Part shown: piece after piece, positions 54,898-64,000 of the stretch
How the letters are laid out: each line of letters starts with the position of its first letter
How positions within the stretch are numbered: the stretch's first letter is position 1
NCBI RefSeq assembly: GCF_008710745.1
Contig: NZ_VYSA01000002.1
Span: 124,001 to 188,000, forward strand
From: Microbacterium rhizomatis
Lineage (GTDB): Bacteria; Actinomycetota; Actinomycetes; Actinomycetales; Microbacteriaceae
Length of the DNA: 64,000 bases
Reading direction: 5' to 3'
Notes under the pieces: generated by a model
Databases searched by the model: none
What the model saw: only the letters and a program-made list of their open reading frames with translations
Told to the model about the DNA's origin: nothing
Program-made: the position numbers and the translations under genes

Positions 54898-56580
54898 ATG
54901 GCTTCGGATTCCGCTGACGCGCCGCGCGACAGCATCCGTCCCGTCGATCCCCGTCTGCTGCGCTACGCCAGAGCCTCTCGCGGATTCTTCGTGGTCATCG
55001 CCCTGATCGGCGGCGCCCAGGCGATCGTGATCATCGCGTTCGCCTGGCTGCTCACGCGCGCGATCGTCGGGGCGATCGACGGGATGCCCGCCCTCGACCT
55101 CGCCGCCACGCTGGCCCTGCTCGCCCTCGCCGTCTCGCTGCGCGCGGCTCTGCTCTGGGCACGCGACGCGGTCGCCGCCCGTGCTGCGGCCACCGTGCAG
55201 ACGCAGCTGCGAGGCGCGCTCGTCGACGCGGTCGGCGCGCTCGGACCGGGGTGGCTCTCGTCACGCAACTCGGCCCAGCTCGCCGTGACAGCGGGCCACG
55301 GGCTGGACGCCCTCGAGGCCTACTTCGGCCGCTACCTCCCGCAACTCGTCCAGACGGTGATCGCGACGCCGCTCATCGTCATCGTGATGTGGTGGGAGGA
55401 CTGGATCAGCGGCTTGACGGTGCTCCTCACCCTCCCCCTCATCCCCGTCTTCATGGTGCTGATCGGTATGGCCACGCGGTCAGTGCAGAAACGGCAGTGG
55501 CGCACCCTGCATGCCCTCGCGGCGCGTTTCGCCGACACGGTGCAGGGTTTGTCGACGCTCAAGGTGTTCGGCCGTCAGCACCGAGCAGCGGCATCCATCG
55601 AGCAGGTCACCGAGAGGTATCGCACCGAGACGATGCGGGTGCTGCGCGTCTCGTTCCTCTCCGGATTCGCGCTCGAGCTGCTCGCGAGCATCTCGGTGGC
55701 GATCATCGCCGTCACGATCGGCTTCCGTCTGCTCGACGGGTCGCTCACCCTCGTCGCGGGGCTGTTCGTCCTCCTGCTCGCTCCCGAGGCGTACCTCCCG
55801 ATCCGTCAGGTGGGCGTGCAGTTCCACGCCGCCGCCGAGGGGGTCACAGCGACGGACGACGTCTTCGCGGTTCTGGATGCCGCGGGAGCGGATGCTGCGG
55901 CCCCCCGTCGAACGGACGTGACAGACGCCGATTCCCCCGACTCGGGTGGGACGCTGTCGCTCCGCGGCGTACGGGTGATGCGGGGGGAACGCGTGCTGCC
56001 CCCCGTCGACCTCGAGGTCGCGAGCGGCGAGGTGCTGCTGGTGGAGGGCCCCAGCGGCGCGGGCAAGTCGAGCCTGCTCGCCGCGCTGAGCGGCGCCGCA
56101 CGGTTCGAGGGGACCGCGACCTGGCGAGGGCACGACGTGCGCGACCTCGCCCCGCCGAACTGGCTCGCGTGGGCCGGGCAGCAGGCCGGCCTGATCGCGG
56201 GGCGTATCGGCGACAACGTCGCTCTCGGCGACACTCGCCCCGACCCCGTGCTCGTGCGGGATGCCCTGCGGCGCGCGTGCGCCGGCGAACTCGATCCCGA
56301 CCTCGAGCTGGGCGTGCAGGGGTCCGGTCTGTCCGGCGGCCAAGCCCAGCGCGTCGCGGTGGCGCGCGCCTTCTACCGTCACCTGCGCGGCCGGGCACCC
56401 GTGCTCGCGATCGACGAACCCAGCGCGGCGCTCGATGCCGAGACGGAGGCGCGGATGTGGCGATCCATCCGCGAACTCGCGAATGCCGGCGCCGCTGTCG
56501 TCGTCGTGTCGCACCGCACGAGCGCCCGGTCGATCGCCGACCGTGTCGTGGCGCTCCTCCCGGCGGAGGTGAACGCGTGA
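54898..56580 (+). CDS. cydD: Thiol reductant ABC exporter subunit CydD
   Basis: 560 residues. Six-helix ABC exporter membrane domain (residues ~25-325), then an ATPase domain with Walker A EGPSGAGKSSLLAALSG, signature GSGLSGGQAQRVAVARAF and Walker B VLAIDEPSAALDAE. CydDC exports glutathione/cysteine-type thiols or handles heme needed for cytochrome bd assembly. ATG 54898 has AGGCAGGA upstream. Here CydD and CydC are separate genes, not fused as in some actinobacteria. Confidence 0.93.
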   Translation: MASDSADAPRDSIRPVDPRLLRYARASRGFFVVIALIGGAQAIVIIAFAWLLTRAIVGAIDGMPALDLAATLALLALAVSLRAALLWARDAVAARAAATVQTQLRGALVDAVGALGPGWLSSRNSAQLAVTAGHGLDALEAYFGRYLPQLVQTVIATPLIVIVMWWEDWISGLTVLLTLPLIPVFMVLIGMATRSVQKRQWRTLHALAARFADTVQGLSTLKVFGRQHRAAASIEQVTERYRTETMRVLRVSFLSGFALELLASISVAIIAVTIGFRLLDGSLTLVAGLFVLLLAPEAYLPIRQVGVQFHAAAEGVTATDDVFAVLDAAGADAAAPRRTDVTDADSPDSGGTLSLRGVRVMRGERVLPPVDLEVASGEVLLVEGPSGAGKSSLLAALSGAARFEGTATWRGHDVRDLAPPNWLAWAGQQAGLIAGRIGDNVALGDTRPDPVLVRDALRRACAGELDPDLELGVQGSGLSGGQAQRVAVARAFYRHLRGRAPVLAIDEPSAALDAETEARMWRSIRELANAGAAVVVVSHRTSARSIADRVVALLPAEVNA

Positions 56581-58319
56581 CGAGCAAGACCGAGTCGGCC
56601 AGAACAGCGTCGGCCAGAACGGCGTCGGCCACGACAGCGTCGGCCACGACAGCGTCGGCCACCAAAGAGTCGGTCCTCCGTGGTGCGATGCCGCCGCTCC
56701 GACGGTTCTGGCCCGGCGCGGCGTCGGCGTTCGCGACCGAAGCATCCGCCGTAGCCCTCCTCGCCGTCAGCGCGTGGCTGATCGTGCGGGCGAGTGAGCA
56801 GCCGATCGTGCTCTACATCTCTGCCGCGGTCGTCGGAGTGCGGCTGTTCGCGCTGACGCGCGCGGCGTTCCGCTACACCGAGCGGCTCGCGAGCCACGAT
56901 GCCGCGCTGCGTCAGCTCGCCTCGTCGCGGTCCTCTCTCGTGCGCCGCCTGATCCCGCTCGCGCCCGACGGACTGACGCGGACGCGCCGCGGGTCCGTGC
57001 TCGGCGCCCTCGTCGACGACGTCGACGACCTGCAGAACCTCCCGCTCCGGGTGGTTCAGCCGCTCGTCGCATCGGCGACGGTCGCGCTGGGCGGGGTCGT
57101 GCTCGTCGCGGTCGTGTCGTGGCCCGCCGCGCTCACGATGCTCGGATGCCTCGTGGCCGCGGGCCTCGCCGCGACGCTGTGGGGCTGGGCATCCGGCGCA
57201 CGGGCCGAACTGGCGATCGCCCCACGCCGCGCTGCGCTCGCCGATGCGCTCACCGATCACCTCGGCAGCCTGGACGTGCTGACGGCCTACGGAGCCGAAG
57301 AGGCCAGCCGCGGGCGGATCCTCGCTGCGGACGCGCTGCTGCACCGGGCGATCGTCCATCGGGCGAGTGCCCAGGCGGGCACCGCCGCGGTCGTGTCGCT
57401 CCTGGCCGGCTTCGCGTCCATCGCGGCCGTCCTCGTCAGCGCGCCGCTCGTCTCGGGGGGAACCCTCGGCGGCCCGGAGCTCGCGATCGTCGTGCTCGTG
57501 CCGATGGCCGTGTTCGAGGTCTTCACCGCCGTCCCCCTCGCCGCATCGGCCTGGCGCCAGGTCCGCACGTCGGCCGAGCGCATCGCCGATGCCGTCCCGG
57601 TGCGACTGCCCGAGGGTCTCGTCGCCGACACCGTCGAGCCCACGGGCGAGGGTCCCGCCCTCGGCGCGGGCCTGCGCCTGCGCGGTGTCTCGGCGCGCTG
57701 GCCTGGGGCCACGAGCCCCTCGCTGCGTGACATCGATCTCGACGTGCGCCCCGGCGAGCGTCTCCTGGTGGTGGGCTCGAGCGGCGCAGGAAAGTCGACA
57801 CTGGCGCACGCGCTCGTGCGATTCCTCGACGTCTCGGGCGTCTACGAGATCGGCGGGCGGGAAGTCCAGACGCTCGCATCCGACGACGTGCGGCTCACGG
57901 TCGGGCTGTGCGAACAGCATCCGATGCTCTTCGACGAGGATGTCCGCCAGAACCTGCTCTTCGCACGCGAGACGGCGACGGACGCCGAACTGGTCGAGGC
58001 GCTCGATCGCGTGGGCCTCGGGGCGTGGCTGCAGGAGCGAGGCGGTCTGGATGCGCGGGTCGGCGAACGCGGAGCGCTCGTGTCGGGCGGCCAGGCGCAG
58101 CGGATCGCGCTGGCTCGGGCTCTGCTGCGCGGCTTCCCCGTGCTGGTGCTCGACGAGCCGACGGCGGGAGTCGATCCGGCGGCGTCCGACGCGCTCCTCA
58201 CCGATCTGCTGGGAGCAGTCGGAGCGGATCAGGCGGTGGTGCTCATTTCGCACGTGACGGTGCCCACGGGGTCGGTGGATCGCGTCGTGCACATCGAGAA
58301 CGGCCGGATCACAGCCTGA
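56577..58319 (+). CDS. cydC: Thiol reductant ABC exporter subunit CydC
   Basis: 580 residues from a GTG that overlaps the cydD stop (GTGA). After an unusual repeat-rich N-terminus (TSKTESARTASARTASATTA and further SAT units) come six membrane helices. The ATPase domain has VVGSSGAGKSTLAHALVRF, ALVSGGQAQRIALARALL and VLVLDEPTAGVDPAA. It forms the heterodimeric exporter with CydD. Confidence 0.93.
   Translation: MTSKTESARTASARTASATTASATTASATKESVLRGAMPPLRRFWPGAASAFATEASAVALLAVSAWLIVRASEQPIVLYISAAVVGVRLFALTRAAFRYTERLASHDAALRQLASSRSSLVRRLIPLAPDGLTRTRRGSVLGALVDDVDDLQNLPLRVVQPLVASATVALGGVVLVAVVSWPAALTMLGCLVAAGLAATLWGWASGARAELAIAPRRAALADALTDHLGSLDVLTAYGAEEASRGRILAADALLHRAIVHRASAQAGTAAVVSLLAGFASIAAVLVSAPLVSGGTLGGPELAIVVLVPMAVFEVFTAVPLAASAWRQVRTSAERIADAVPVRLPEGLVADTVEPTGEGPALGAGLRLRGVSARWPGATSPSLRDIDLDVRPGERLLVVGSSGAGKSTLAHALVRFLDVSGVYEIGGREVQTLASDDVRLTVGLCEQHPMLFDEDVRQNLLFARETATDAELVEALDRVGLGAWLQERGGLDARVGERGALVSGGQAQRIALARALLRGFPVLVLDEPTAGVDPAASDALLTDLLGAVGADQAVVLISHVTVPTGSVDRVVHIENGRITA
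56594..56668. repeat. Five 15-nt coding tandem repeats at the start of cydC
   Basis: The unit gtcggccacgacagc (with cagaa variants) starts at 56594, 56609, 56624, 56639 and 56654. It encodes SARTA/SATTA pentapeptides. Two middle copies are identical, so the tract is likely to vary in copy number between strains without frameshift. Confidence 0.9.
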
Positions 58320-58390
58320 CCTCGCCGTTCTGAGGCGAATCATCCTCACCGGGCGAGTCGCACGCGGTGCGTCGGCCGTAGCATCCAGGC

Positions 58391-60124
58391 ATGTCAGCCT
58401 CGCACCCCGCGCCCGCTCGGAGGCGCCTGCCCGTCCTGCAGGGCATCGTGCCGATCTCGCTCAAGCGGGTGCCCGCCGACATCGCCGCCGGAGCGACCCT
58501 CGCCGCGCTCGGCATCCCCGAGGTGATGGGCTACACCTCCATCGCCGGTATGCCGGTCATCACCGGTCTCTACACGATCCTGATCCCGATCGCCGTCTTC
58601 GCGTTGATCGGCTCGTCACGGCATCTCGTGGTCGGCGCCGACTCGGCGACCGCGGCGATCATGGCCGCCGGACTCGCGGGGCTCGCCCCGATCGCCTCGC
58701 CGCAGTACATCCAGCTCGCCGGAGCGCTCGCGATCATCACCGGGCTGCTGCTCATCCTCGCCCGGATCGCCCGGCTCGGTTTCATCGCCGACTTCCTCTC
58801 GCGCAGCGTCCTGATCGGCTTCCTCACCGGCGTCGGAATCCAGGTCGCGCTCGGTCAGGTGGGCGACATGCTCGGCATCCCCGCTCCGACCTTCACGAAG
58901 ATCTGGCCCGGTTCGAGCGGCACACTCGAGAAGTTCGCCGCCACGATGGCCGACATCGGCGCGGTGAACGGGCCCACGATCTGGGTGTCGGTCGCGGTCC
59001 TCGTGCTGGCCCTCGCGACGAAGATCTTCGCGCCGAGCGTGCCCGGCGCACTCATCGCGGTGGTGGGTGCGATCTTCGTCAGCTGGAAGTTCGATCTCGC
59101 CTCACTCGGCGTCGCCACGCTCGGGCATGTGCCGAGCGGACTGCCTCAGTTCGGCATACCGGGCATCACGTGGGCTGAGCTCCCTCCCCTGCTGAGCACG
59201 GCCGTGGCACTGTTCGTCGTGATCCTCGCGCAGAGCGCGGCCACGTCGCGCGCCTACGCGGCCAAGTTCGAGGAGCAGTTCTCCGAGAACACCGACCTCG
59301 TCGGCCTGTCGCTCGCCAACGTGTCGGCCGGGCTGACGGGAACGTTCGTCGTGAACGGCAGCCCGACCAAGACCCAGATGGTCACGGGCGCGGGCGGCCG
59401 CTCGCAGATCGCGCAGCTGACGACGGCGGTCATCGTGCTGCTCGTGCTGCTGTTCCTCACAGCCCCGCTCGCGTTCATGCCCACTGCGGTGCTCGCCGCG
59501 GTGGTGTTCCTCATCGGCGTCGAGCTGATCGACGTCGACGGTCTCCGGCACGTGTGGCGCGTGCGCCGCGGCGAGTTCGTGGTGGCGGTGCTGACGGCGC
59601 TCGTAGTCGTGACGGTGGGCGTCGAGCAGGCGATCATCCTTGCGATCATCCTCTCGATCATCACGCACCTGAGCCACGGCTACCGGCCGACCGACGGCGT
59701 GATCATCACCCGCAGCCAGGAGATGAGCCAGACCGTCCCGGTCGCGGCGGGCACCACGAGCGAACCGGGACTCGTCGTCTACCGGTTCGCCGCGAGCCTC
59801 TACTTCGCGAACGCCAATCGCTTCAATGAAGAGATGCTGACCCTCGTCGGCGACGGTGCACCGGCGGTGCGGTGGCTCGTGATCGACGCCTCGGCGATGT
59901 CCGACATCGACTACAGCGGGGGCGAGACGCTGCTCCAAGCCTCCAGCGAGCTCGAAGACCGGGGCGTAAGGCTGGCGCTGGCGAACGTCGCCCCCAGCGT
60001 GCGGGTGCACCTCGACCGCTGCGGCATCACGGCTCTCCTCGGCGAGGACGCGTACTACGACACGATGGCCGACGCGGTCGTGGCGTTCCGTGCAGCGCCA
60101 CCGGTTGCGGCCGCGGCCCGGTAG
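58391..60124 (+). CDS. SulP family inorganic anion transporter
   Basis: 577 residues: about 12 membrane helices and a C-terminal STAS domain (~residues 440-555, with RWLVIDASAMSDIDYSGGET). The SulP signature region GIPEVMGYTSIAGMPVITGL is near the N-terminus, and FVVNGSPTKTQMVTGAGGRS is in the core. Members import sulfate, bicarbonate or other anions. The substrate is not readable. Genes around it do not settle the question, although the mod operon nearby also deals with an oxyanion. Confidence 0.9.
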   Translation: MSASHPAPARRRLPVLQGIVPISLKRVPADIAAGATLAALGIPEVMGYTSIAGMPVITGLYTILIPIAVFALIGSSRHLVVGADSATAAIMAAGLAGLAPIASPQYIQLAGALAIITGLLLILARIARLGFIADFLSRSVLIGFLTGVGIQVALGQVGDMLGIPAPTFTKIWPGSSGTLEKFAATMADIGAVNGPTIWVSVAVLVLALATKIFAPSVPGALIAVVGAIFVSWKFDLASLGVATLGHVPSGLPQFGIPGITWAELPPLLSTAVALFVVILAQSAATSRAYAAKFEEQFSENTDLVGLSLANVSAGLTGTFVVNGSPTKTQMVTGAGGRSQIAQLTTAVIVLLVLLFLTAPLAFMPTAVLAAVVFLIGVELIDVDGLRHVWRVRRGEFVVAVLTALVVVTVGVEQAIILAIILSIITHLSHGYRPTDGVIITRSQEMSQTVPVAAGTTSEPGLVVYRFAASLYFANANRFNEEMLTLVGDGAPAVRWLVIDASAMSDIDYSGGETLLQASSELEDRGVRLALANVAPSVRVHLDRCGITALLGEDAYYDTMADAVVAFRAAPPVAAAAR

Positions 60125-60133
60125 CGTCGACGA

Positions 60134-60667
60134 GTGCTGACCGTCCGCCCCGCCACGATCGACGATGCGAGGGCCATCGCCGCCGTCCGGATCTCGAGCT
60201 GGCGGGTGGCCTACGCGGGTCTGATCGAACAGGACGTGCTGGACGCCATGGACATCGAGCGCGAGAGCACGCGGCGCGCCGAGCTGTGGACCGAGTACCA
60301 CGCCGACCCGCGGGGCGTCGATCTGATCGCGGAATCCGACGGCGTCGCGGTCGGGTGGGCGTCGTACGGCCCCTCCCGCGAAGCGGCGGATGAAGGCGAG
60401 CTCTACGCCCTGTACGCCGTGCCCGACCGATGGGCGACGGGCGTCGGTCACGCGCTGATGACCGAGGTCGAACGCGCGCTGCGCCTGAGCTTCACCATCG
60501 CGCACCTGTGGGTGCTCGACGGCAACGAGAGGGCGGCATCCTTCTACGAGCGCCACGGCTGGACAGAGGATGGGCGCTCCAAGACGGAGGTGCGGGATGC
60601 CGCGCCCGGCCGCCCCGCTTACGCACTGCGCGAGCGGCGGCGCGTCCGCGACCTGACCGTCGGCTGA
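60134..60667 (+). CDS. GNAT family N-acetyltransferase
   Basis: 177 residues from GTG. The acetyl-CoA binding loop is AVPDRWATGVGHALMTEVER, preceded by ELYALYAV and followed by LWVLDGNERAASFYERHGWT. Such proteins acetylate small amines, peptides or antibiotics; the acceptor is unknown. It starts 9 nt after the SulP stop, so the two may be co-transcribed. Confidence 0.88.
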   Translation: MLTVRPATIDDARAIAAVRISSWRVAYAGLIEQDVLDAMDIERESTRRAELWTEYHADPRGVDLIAESDGVAVGWASYGPSREAADEGELYALYAVPDRWATGVGHALMTEVERALRLSFTIAHLWVLDGNERAASFYERHGWTEDGRSKTEVRDAAPGRPAYALRERRRVRDLTVG

Positions 60668-60678
60668 TGCCCGCCGCG

Positions 60679-61287
60679 TCAGCGGGGAGGCCCCAGCGCC
60701 ATCCCGAACGCCCGCGTGCCCTTATGCGACGGGATCGGCGTGAAGCCGACCCTCGGGTAGAACGCGATCGCCCCGAGGTTGGCGTCGGAGGCGACGAGGT
60801 GCAAGCCGGTCACCCCGCGGCGGCGGAGCGCCTCGACGAACGTCTCGATCAGGCGGCGCCCCCATCCCCCGCCCTGCGTCTCGGGCAGAAGGTCGATGTG
60901 GAGGTGCGCGGGGTACTCGGCGCTGAAGGGCTCCGCGCCGGGCCGGCGGGCGTCGGCGTACCGGAGCGTGGCGGCCTGACGGGTGCGCCCCGCACCGGAG
61001 CGCGGCCAGCGCGCGCCGTGCTCGGGCCACCACTCGTCGCGGAACCACGCTTCGAACGCGTCCGTGTCGGGCGTCCCCACGATGTAGCCGACGACGCGAC
61101 GGTCGTCGGCCTCGACCACGAAGGCCAGATCCGGATGCCGGGCGACATAGGGCAGCACGAAGATCTCGGCCCAGATCGCATCGTCCTCGAAGACTCCGGT
61201 GGCGTCGCCTCCGGCATCCGCGGTGCGCAGGCAGATATCGGCGAGCGCGGACTCGTCGCCGGGACGGAAGGGACGGATGCTCGGCAT
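60679..61287 (-). CDS. GNAT family N-acetyltransferase
   Basis: 202 residues; ATG start. LHIDLLPETQGGGWGRRLIE is the acetyl-CoA loop, followed by LHLVASDANLGAIAFYPRVG. The longer N-terminal part (FRPGDESALADICLRTADAG, FVLPYVARHPDLAFVVEADD) resembles OGA C-terminal-type acetyltransferases. It lies immediately after modC on the same strand. Confidence 0.88.
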   Translation of the reverse strand: MPSIRPFRPGDESALADICLRTADAGGDATGVFEDDAIWAEIFVLPYVARHPDLAFVVEADDRRVVGYIVGTPDTDAFEAWFRDEWWPEHGARWPRSGAGRTRQAATLRYADARRPGAEPFSAEYPAHLHIDLLPETQGGGWGRRLIETFVEALRRRGVTGLHLVASDANLGAIAFYPRVGFTPIPSHKGTRAFGMALGPPR

Positions 61288-61296
61288 CCGCCGAGT

Positions 61297-62493
61297 CTAG
61301 GGCGCGGCCTCGACCGGGGGCGATGCCGCCGGGATGGGCTGCAGACGCACGTCCGCGGCCGCGACGTGCAGCCGGACGATCGTGCCCGTGGCCAGCCGCA
61401 GGGCGGCCGCCTCGTCGACCGGGATGTCGACGGCGACCGGCGGTGCGGCGGTGTGCACGCGCACGCCACCGAGGTTCTGCTCGAGCCGGACGACCCGGGC
61501 CAGCCACTCTCCGGGAGCCGGAGGAGTATCTGCCGCAAGGCGGAGGGCCCCCGTCCAGGACGCGTCGGGGAGAGCCTCCAGCCGCACCGCACCCGGCCGG
61601 AAGACCGCCGCGAGCCGTTCCCCGTCTGCGATCGACTCGGCGACCGACTCGGCCATTCCCTCTGCGCTCGCGCCGGACGCCGTACCGGCGATGACGACCC
61701 GGGGAACGGCATCGGCGGTGTGCCAGTGGCCCCCCGCCGCGCGGCCCTCGATGCGGTTGACCCCCGCGATCGACGCGACGAAGCGGGTGGCGGGCGACCG
61801 GAGCACGTCGCGCACGGCGCCCTCCTGCGTTACCCGCCCCGCCTCGATCACGACCAGGCGGTGCGCCATCGCTGTCGCGTCGATGACGTCGTGGGTCACC
61901 ATGATGACGGTCGCCCGCGACTGGGCGAGCTGCTCGGAGATCATTGCGCGGATCTCACCCGCCGTCTCCGAGTCCAGCGAAGTGAGGGGCTCGTCCAGCA
62001 GCAGTACGCGAGGCTCGACCGCGAGTGCCCGCGCCACCGCCACGCGCTGCTGCTGGCCGCCCGACAGCTCGCTGGGGCGATGGTCACCCGCTCCCGGGAG
62101 CCCGACGCGCCACAGCCAGTCGTCCGCGGCACTCCCGGCATCCTCTTTGCGCGCCCCGCGGGCCCTCAGCCCGAACGCGACGTTCTCGCGGGCCGACATG
62201 TGCGGGAAGAGCCGCGGCTCCTGGCCGAGGAGCACCGCACCCCGGCGCGAAGGCGGCACACTGCGCCGAGGGGATGCCACGATCTCGCCCCCGATCTGGA
62301 CCGTGCCCGCACTGAGACGCACGACGCCGGCGATGGCGCCCAGGAGCGTCGATTTGCCCGCACCGCTCGGGCCCATGATCGCGACGACCTCGCCGGGCTC
62401 GGCGCGCAGCGCGGCGTCCAGCCGATACGTGCCGGAGCGCTGCACGACCACGTCCGCCGCGAGGACGGCGCCGACCTTCGGAGCGCCCTTCAT
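61297..62493 (-). CDS. modC: Molybdate ABC transporter ATP-binding protein
   Basis: 398 residues from ATG 62493, overlapping the modB stop by 4 nt. The ATPase domain has Walker A IMGPSGAGKSTLLGAIAG, signature SELSGGQQQRVAVARALA and Walker B LLLDEPLTSLDSET, with His in MVTHDVIDATAM. The C-terminal ~120 residues form TOBE/MOP-type repeats (RLAAVFRPGAVRLEALP), typical of ModC and thought to sense oxyanion. The permease and binding protein upstream support molybdate or tungstate transport. Confidence 0.92.
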   Translation of the reverse strand: MKGAPKVGAVLAADVVVQRSGTYRLDAALRAEPGEVVAIMGPSGAGKSTLLGAIAGVVRLSAGTVQIGGEIVASPRRSVPPSRRGAVLLGQEPRLFPHMSARENVAFGLRARGARKEDAGSAADDWLWRVGLPGAGDHRPSELSGGQQQRVAVARALAVEPRVLLLDEPLTSLDSETAGEIRAMISEQLAQSRATVIMVTHDVIDATAMAHRLVVIEAGRVTQEGAVRDVLRSPATRFVASIAGVNRIEGRAAGGHWHTADAVPRVVIAGTASGASAEGMAESVAESIADGERLAAVFRPGAVRLEALPDASWTGALRLAADTPPAPGEWLARVVRLEQNLGGVRVHTAAPPVAVDIPVDEAAALRLATGTIVRLHVAAADVRLQPIPAASPPVEAAP

Positions 62494-63314
62494 CGGGATG
62501 CCCCCGGCCGCCATGCGCGCACGAGCAGGAGCACCGCGAGCGCGGTCACCAGCAGCAGCAGGCTGAGCGCGACGGCGGTGCCCTGCCCGACCCCCGACCC
62601 GTTGAACGCGGTGTAGATCGCGAGGGGCATCGTCTGAGTCACCCCTGGGGCGTTGCCGGCGAACAGCGCGGTCGCCCCGAACTCGCCGATCGCCCGGGCG
62701 AAGCACAGCACCGTGCCGGCGACCAGTCCGGGCGCGGCCAGCGGCAGCGTCACCCGCCGGAGGATCGTCCACCGCCCGGCGCCGAGGGTCGCTGCGGTGC
62801 GCTCGTACTCGATGCCCGCCGTGCGGAGCGATCCCTCGACCGCCAGCACGAGGAACGGCAGCGCGACGAAGGTCTGGGCAAGCACGACCGCGGGCGTCGT
62901 GAAGGGGACGCGGATGCCCCACCAGGCGTCCAGCAGCTGCCCCAGCGCGCCGTTGCGTCCGAACAGGAAGAGAAGGGCGACGCCGCCGACCATCGGGGGC
63001 AGCACGAGCGGCACGGTCACGAGGGCGCGGAGGACCCCGGCGCTGCGCGGCCCGCTCCGTGCGATCCACAGCGCGAGCGGCACGCCCAGCACGAGGCAGA
63101 TCACGGTCGCGATCAGGCCCGTCCTCACCGAGAGCCACAGCGCCTCCAGCGCGGCGGGGGCGGTGATATCGGCCCAGAGCGTCGACCACTCCACGCGTGC
63201 GACGAGTGCGGCGAGCGGCACGACCAGCAGGGCGAGGCCGACGAGAGCCGGGAGCGCAAGGATCCGGGGCACGAAGCCGTCGAGCTCTCGACCCCGCCGC
63301 AGCCGCCGTGTCAT
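62490..63314 (-). CDS. modB: Molybdate ABC transporter permease
   Basis: 274 residues from ATG 63314, about six membrane helices. The EAA-type loop that docks on ModC reads YERTAATLGAGRWTILRRVT and LPLAAPGL, and VPLVLPPMVGGVALLFLFGR is typical of ModB. It is 14 nt from the modA stop and overlaps modC by 4 nt. Confidence 0.92.
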   Translation of the reverse strand: MTRRLRRGRELDGFVPRILALPALVGLALLVVPLAALVARVEWSTLWADITAPAALEALWLSVRTGLIATVICLVLGVPLALWIARSGPRSAGVLRALVTVPLVLPPMVGGVALLFLFGRNGALGQLLDAWWGIRVPFTTPAVVLAQTFVALPFLVLAVEGSLRTAGIEYERTAATLGAGRWTILRRVTLPLAAPGLVAGTVLCFARAIGEFGATALFAGNAPGVTQTMPLAIYTAFNGSGVGQGTAVALSLLLLVTALAVLLLVRAWRPGASR

Positions 63315-63327
63315 GCTCCTCAGCCTC

Positions 63328-64000
63328 TCACGGGGCGCCGAATCCCAGATCTGCGAGGATGCGCTGCCCCTCGGGCCCGGTGACGAAAGCAACGAACGCG
63401 GCGGCTGCCTCGTTCGTCGAGGACGTGCCGTTCCTCGATGAGGTGAGGGTCGCGATCGGATAGGTGTTGACGACGGCAGCCGCGCCGTCGGGCACGATCG
63501 ATTCGACCTCGTCGTCGCCGATGACATCGGTCGCGTAGACGAGCCCGGCGTCGGCCTCGCCCGCCGCCACCTTCGTCAGCACCGCGGTCACGTTCTGCTC
63601 GAGGCTGGCCGGCGTCACAATCACGCCCGCGTTGCCGAGGAGAGTCTGGGATGCTGCCCCGCACGGCACTTCGGGAGCGCACAGCACGACGGCCGTTCCC
63701 GGCGCAGCGAGATCGGCGAGCGCCGTGATCCCCGCCGGGTTGCCCCTCGGCACGGCGATCACGAGTGTGTTGGTCGCGAACAGCTCCGGGGGTCCCGCCG
63801 TGAGCGAGGCATCCGACACCTTCGTCATGTTCTTCTGATCGGCCGACGCGAACACGTCGACGTCCGCGCCCTCGATGATCTGGGTCGCGAGGGTGCTCGA
63901 GCCGTCGTACACGATCGGGGGCACCCTCACGCCGGGGTTCTCGGCGACGAAGGCTGCCGAGATCCGGTCGAAGGCGGCACGCAGCGATGCGGCCGCGTAG
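63328..64000 (-). CDS. modA: Molybdate ABC transporter substrate-binding protein (partial)
   Basis: The right window edge cuts off the N-terminus with the signal peptide; the 224 visible residues are the C-terminal part. ModA pattern: VYDGSSTLATQIIEGADVDV, FASADQKNMTKV and NTLVIAVPRGNPAGITALAD. The hinge-side stretch AGEADAGLVYATDVIGDD is typical of oxyanion-binding proteins. It is expected to be a periplasm-side lipoprotein delivering molybdate or tungstate to ModB. Confidence 0.9.
   Translation of the reverse strand, partial: YAAASLRAAFDRISAAFVAENPGVRVPPIVYDGSSTLATQIIEGADVDVFASADQKNMTKVSDASLTAGPPELFATNTLVIAVPRGNPAGITALADLAAPGTAVVLCAPEVPCGAASQTLLGNAGVIVTPASLEQNVTAVLTKVAAGEADAGLVYATDVIGDDEVESIVPDGAAAVVNTYPIATLTSSRNGTSSTNEAAAAFVAFVTGPEGQRILADLGFGAP

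Noticed and set aside
53965..58319. Very long plus-strand open frames through cydB-cydC
   Set aside because: They run upstream of the real cydD and cydC starts in other frames. The CydD ATG at 54898 and the CydC GTG at 56577 are supported by ribosome site and overlap.

Overview
The window is a high-GC chromosomal segment from an actinobacterium. The gene repertoire suggests Microbacteriaceae, probably Microbacterium or a close relative: a 13E12-type DUF222/HNH endonuclease, DUF2510 and DUF4188 proteins, F420/LLM-type oxidoreductases, PadR regulators, an aggregation-promoting-factor-like cell wall protein and a cydABDC cluster. This taxonomic call is inference from gene content and base composition. 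No integrase, transposase, phage module or CRISPR array was seen, so this is ordinary chromosome with small islands of lower GC (about 26.0-28.0 kb, 40.2-40.4 kb and 44.1-45.1 kb).

Region 1 (1-9.7 kb, minus strand): the SRP RNA gene ffs, then pta-ackA, a beta-phosphoglucomutase-like HAD gene coupled to a GH65 disaccharide phosphorylase, and dnaX-recR (recR runs off the left edge). Phosphorolysis of a disaccharide and overflow to acetate sit next to replication/repair genes.

Region 2 (9.8-26 kb): a moxR-DUF58-transglutaminase operon and tRNA-Ser(GGA); then lgt with a membrane protein, a CtaG-like protein, an LLM oxidoreductase, a HupE/UreJ-type protein, a GAP-family protein, a K+ channel, gnd, and a coupled three-gene set of Tat-exported metallophosphoesterase, lipoprotein and membrane protein.

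Region 3 (26-33 kb): secreted and cell-wall genes, including an SLT-like protein preceded by a candidate MtrA box, a NUDIX hydrolase, a MerR/DUF4188 pair with a double operator, a PadR-AarF pair and a small HNH nuclease.

Region 4 (33.2-40.2 kb, minus strand): the most notable feature. Six genes in tight translational coupling form an Ebo-like metabolite-traffic operon: inositol-3-phosphate synthase, a UbiA-type prenyltransferase, a TIM-barrel/EboA fusion, a TatD-like hydrolase, an EboE-like TIM barrel, and a type I phosphodiesterase. The sugar-phosphate cyclase expected in classical ebo clusters appears to be replaced by inositol phosphate synthase. The gap upstream holds a candidate promoter and two gene remnants.

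Region 5 (40.6-51 kb): small enzymes and acetyltransferases, a lower-GC secreted protein with a Gly/Cys-rich hydrophobic tail, the DUF222/HNH gene, a cysteine-rich HTH regulator, six 17-nt tandem repeats in front of a PadR gene, and its coupled membrane protein.

Region 6 (51-64 kb): moaA, then cydABDC (cytochrome bd oxidase and its ABC exporter) with two palindromic operators two helical turns apart. A SulP transporter, two GNATs and a molybdate transporter (modC, modB, partial modA) follow. MoaA and ModABC both serve molybdenum cofactor metabolism.
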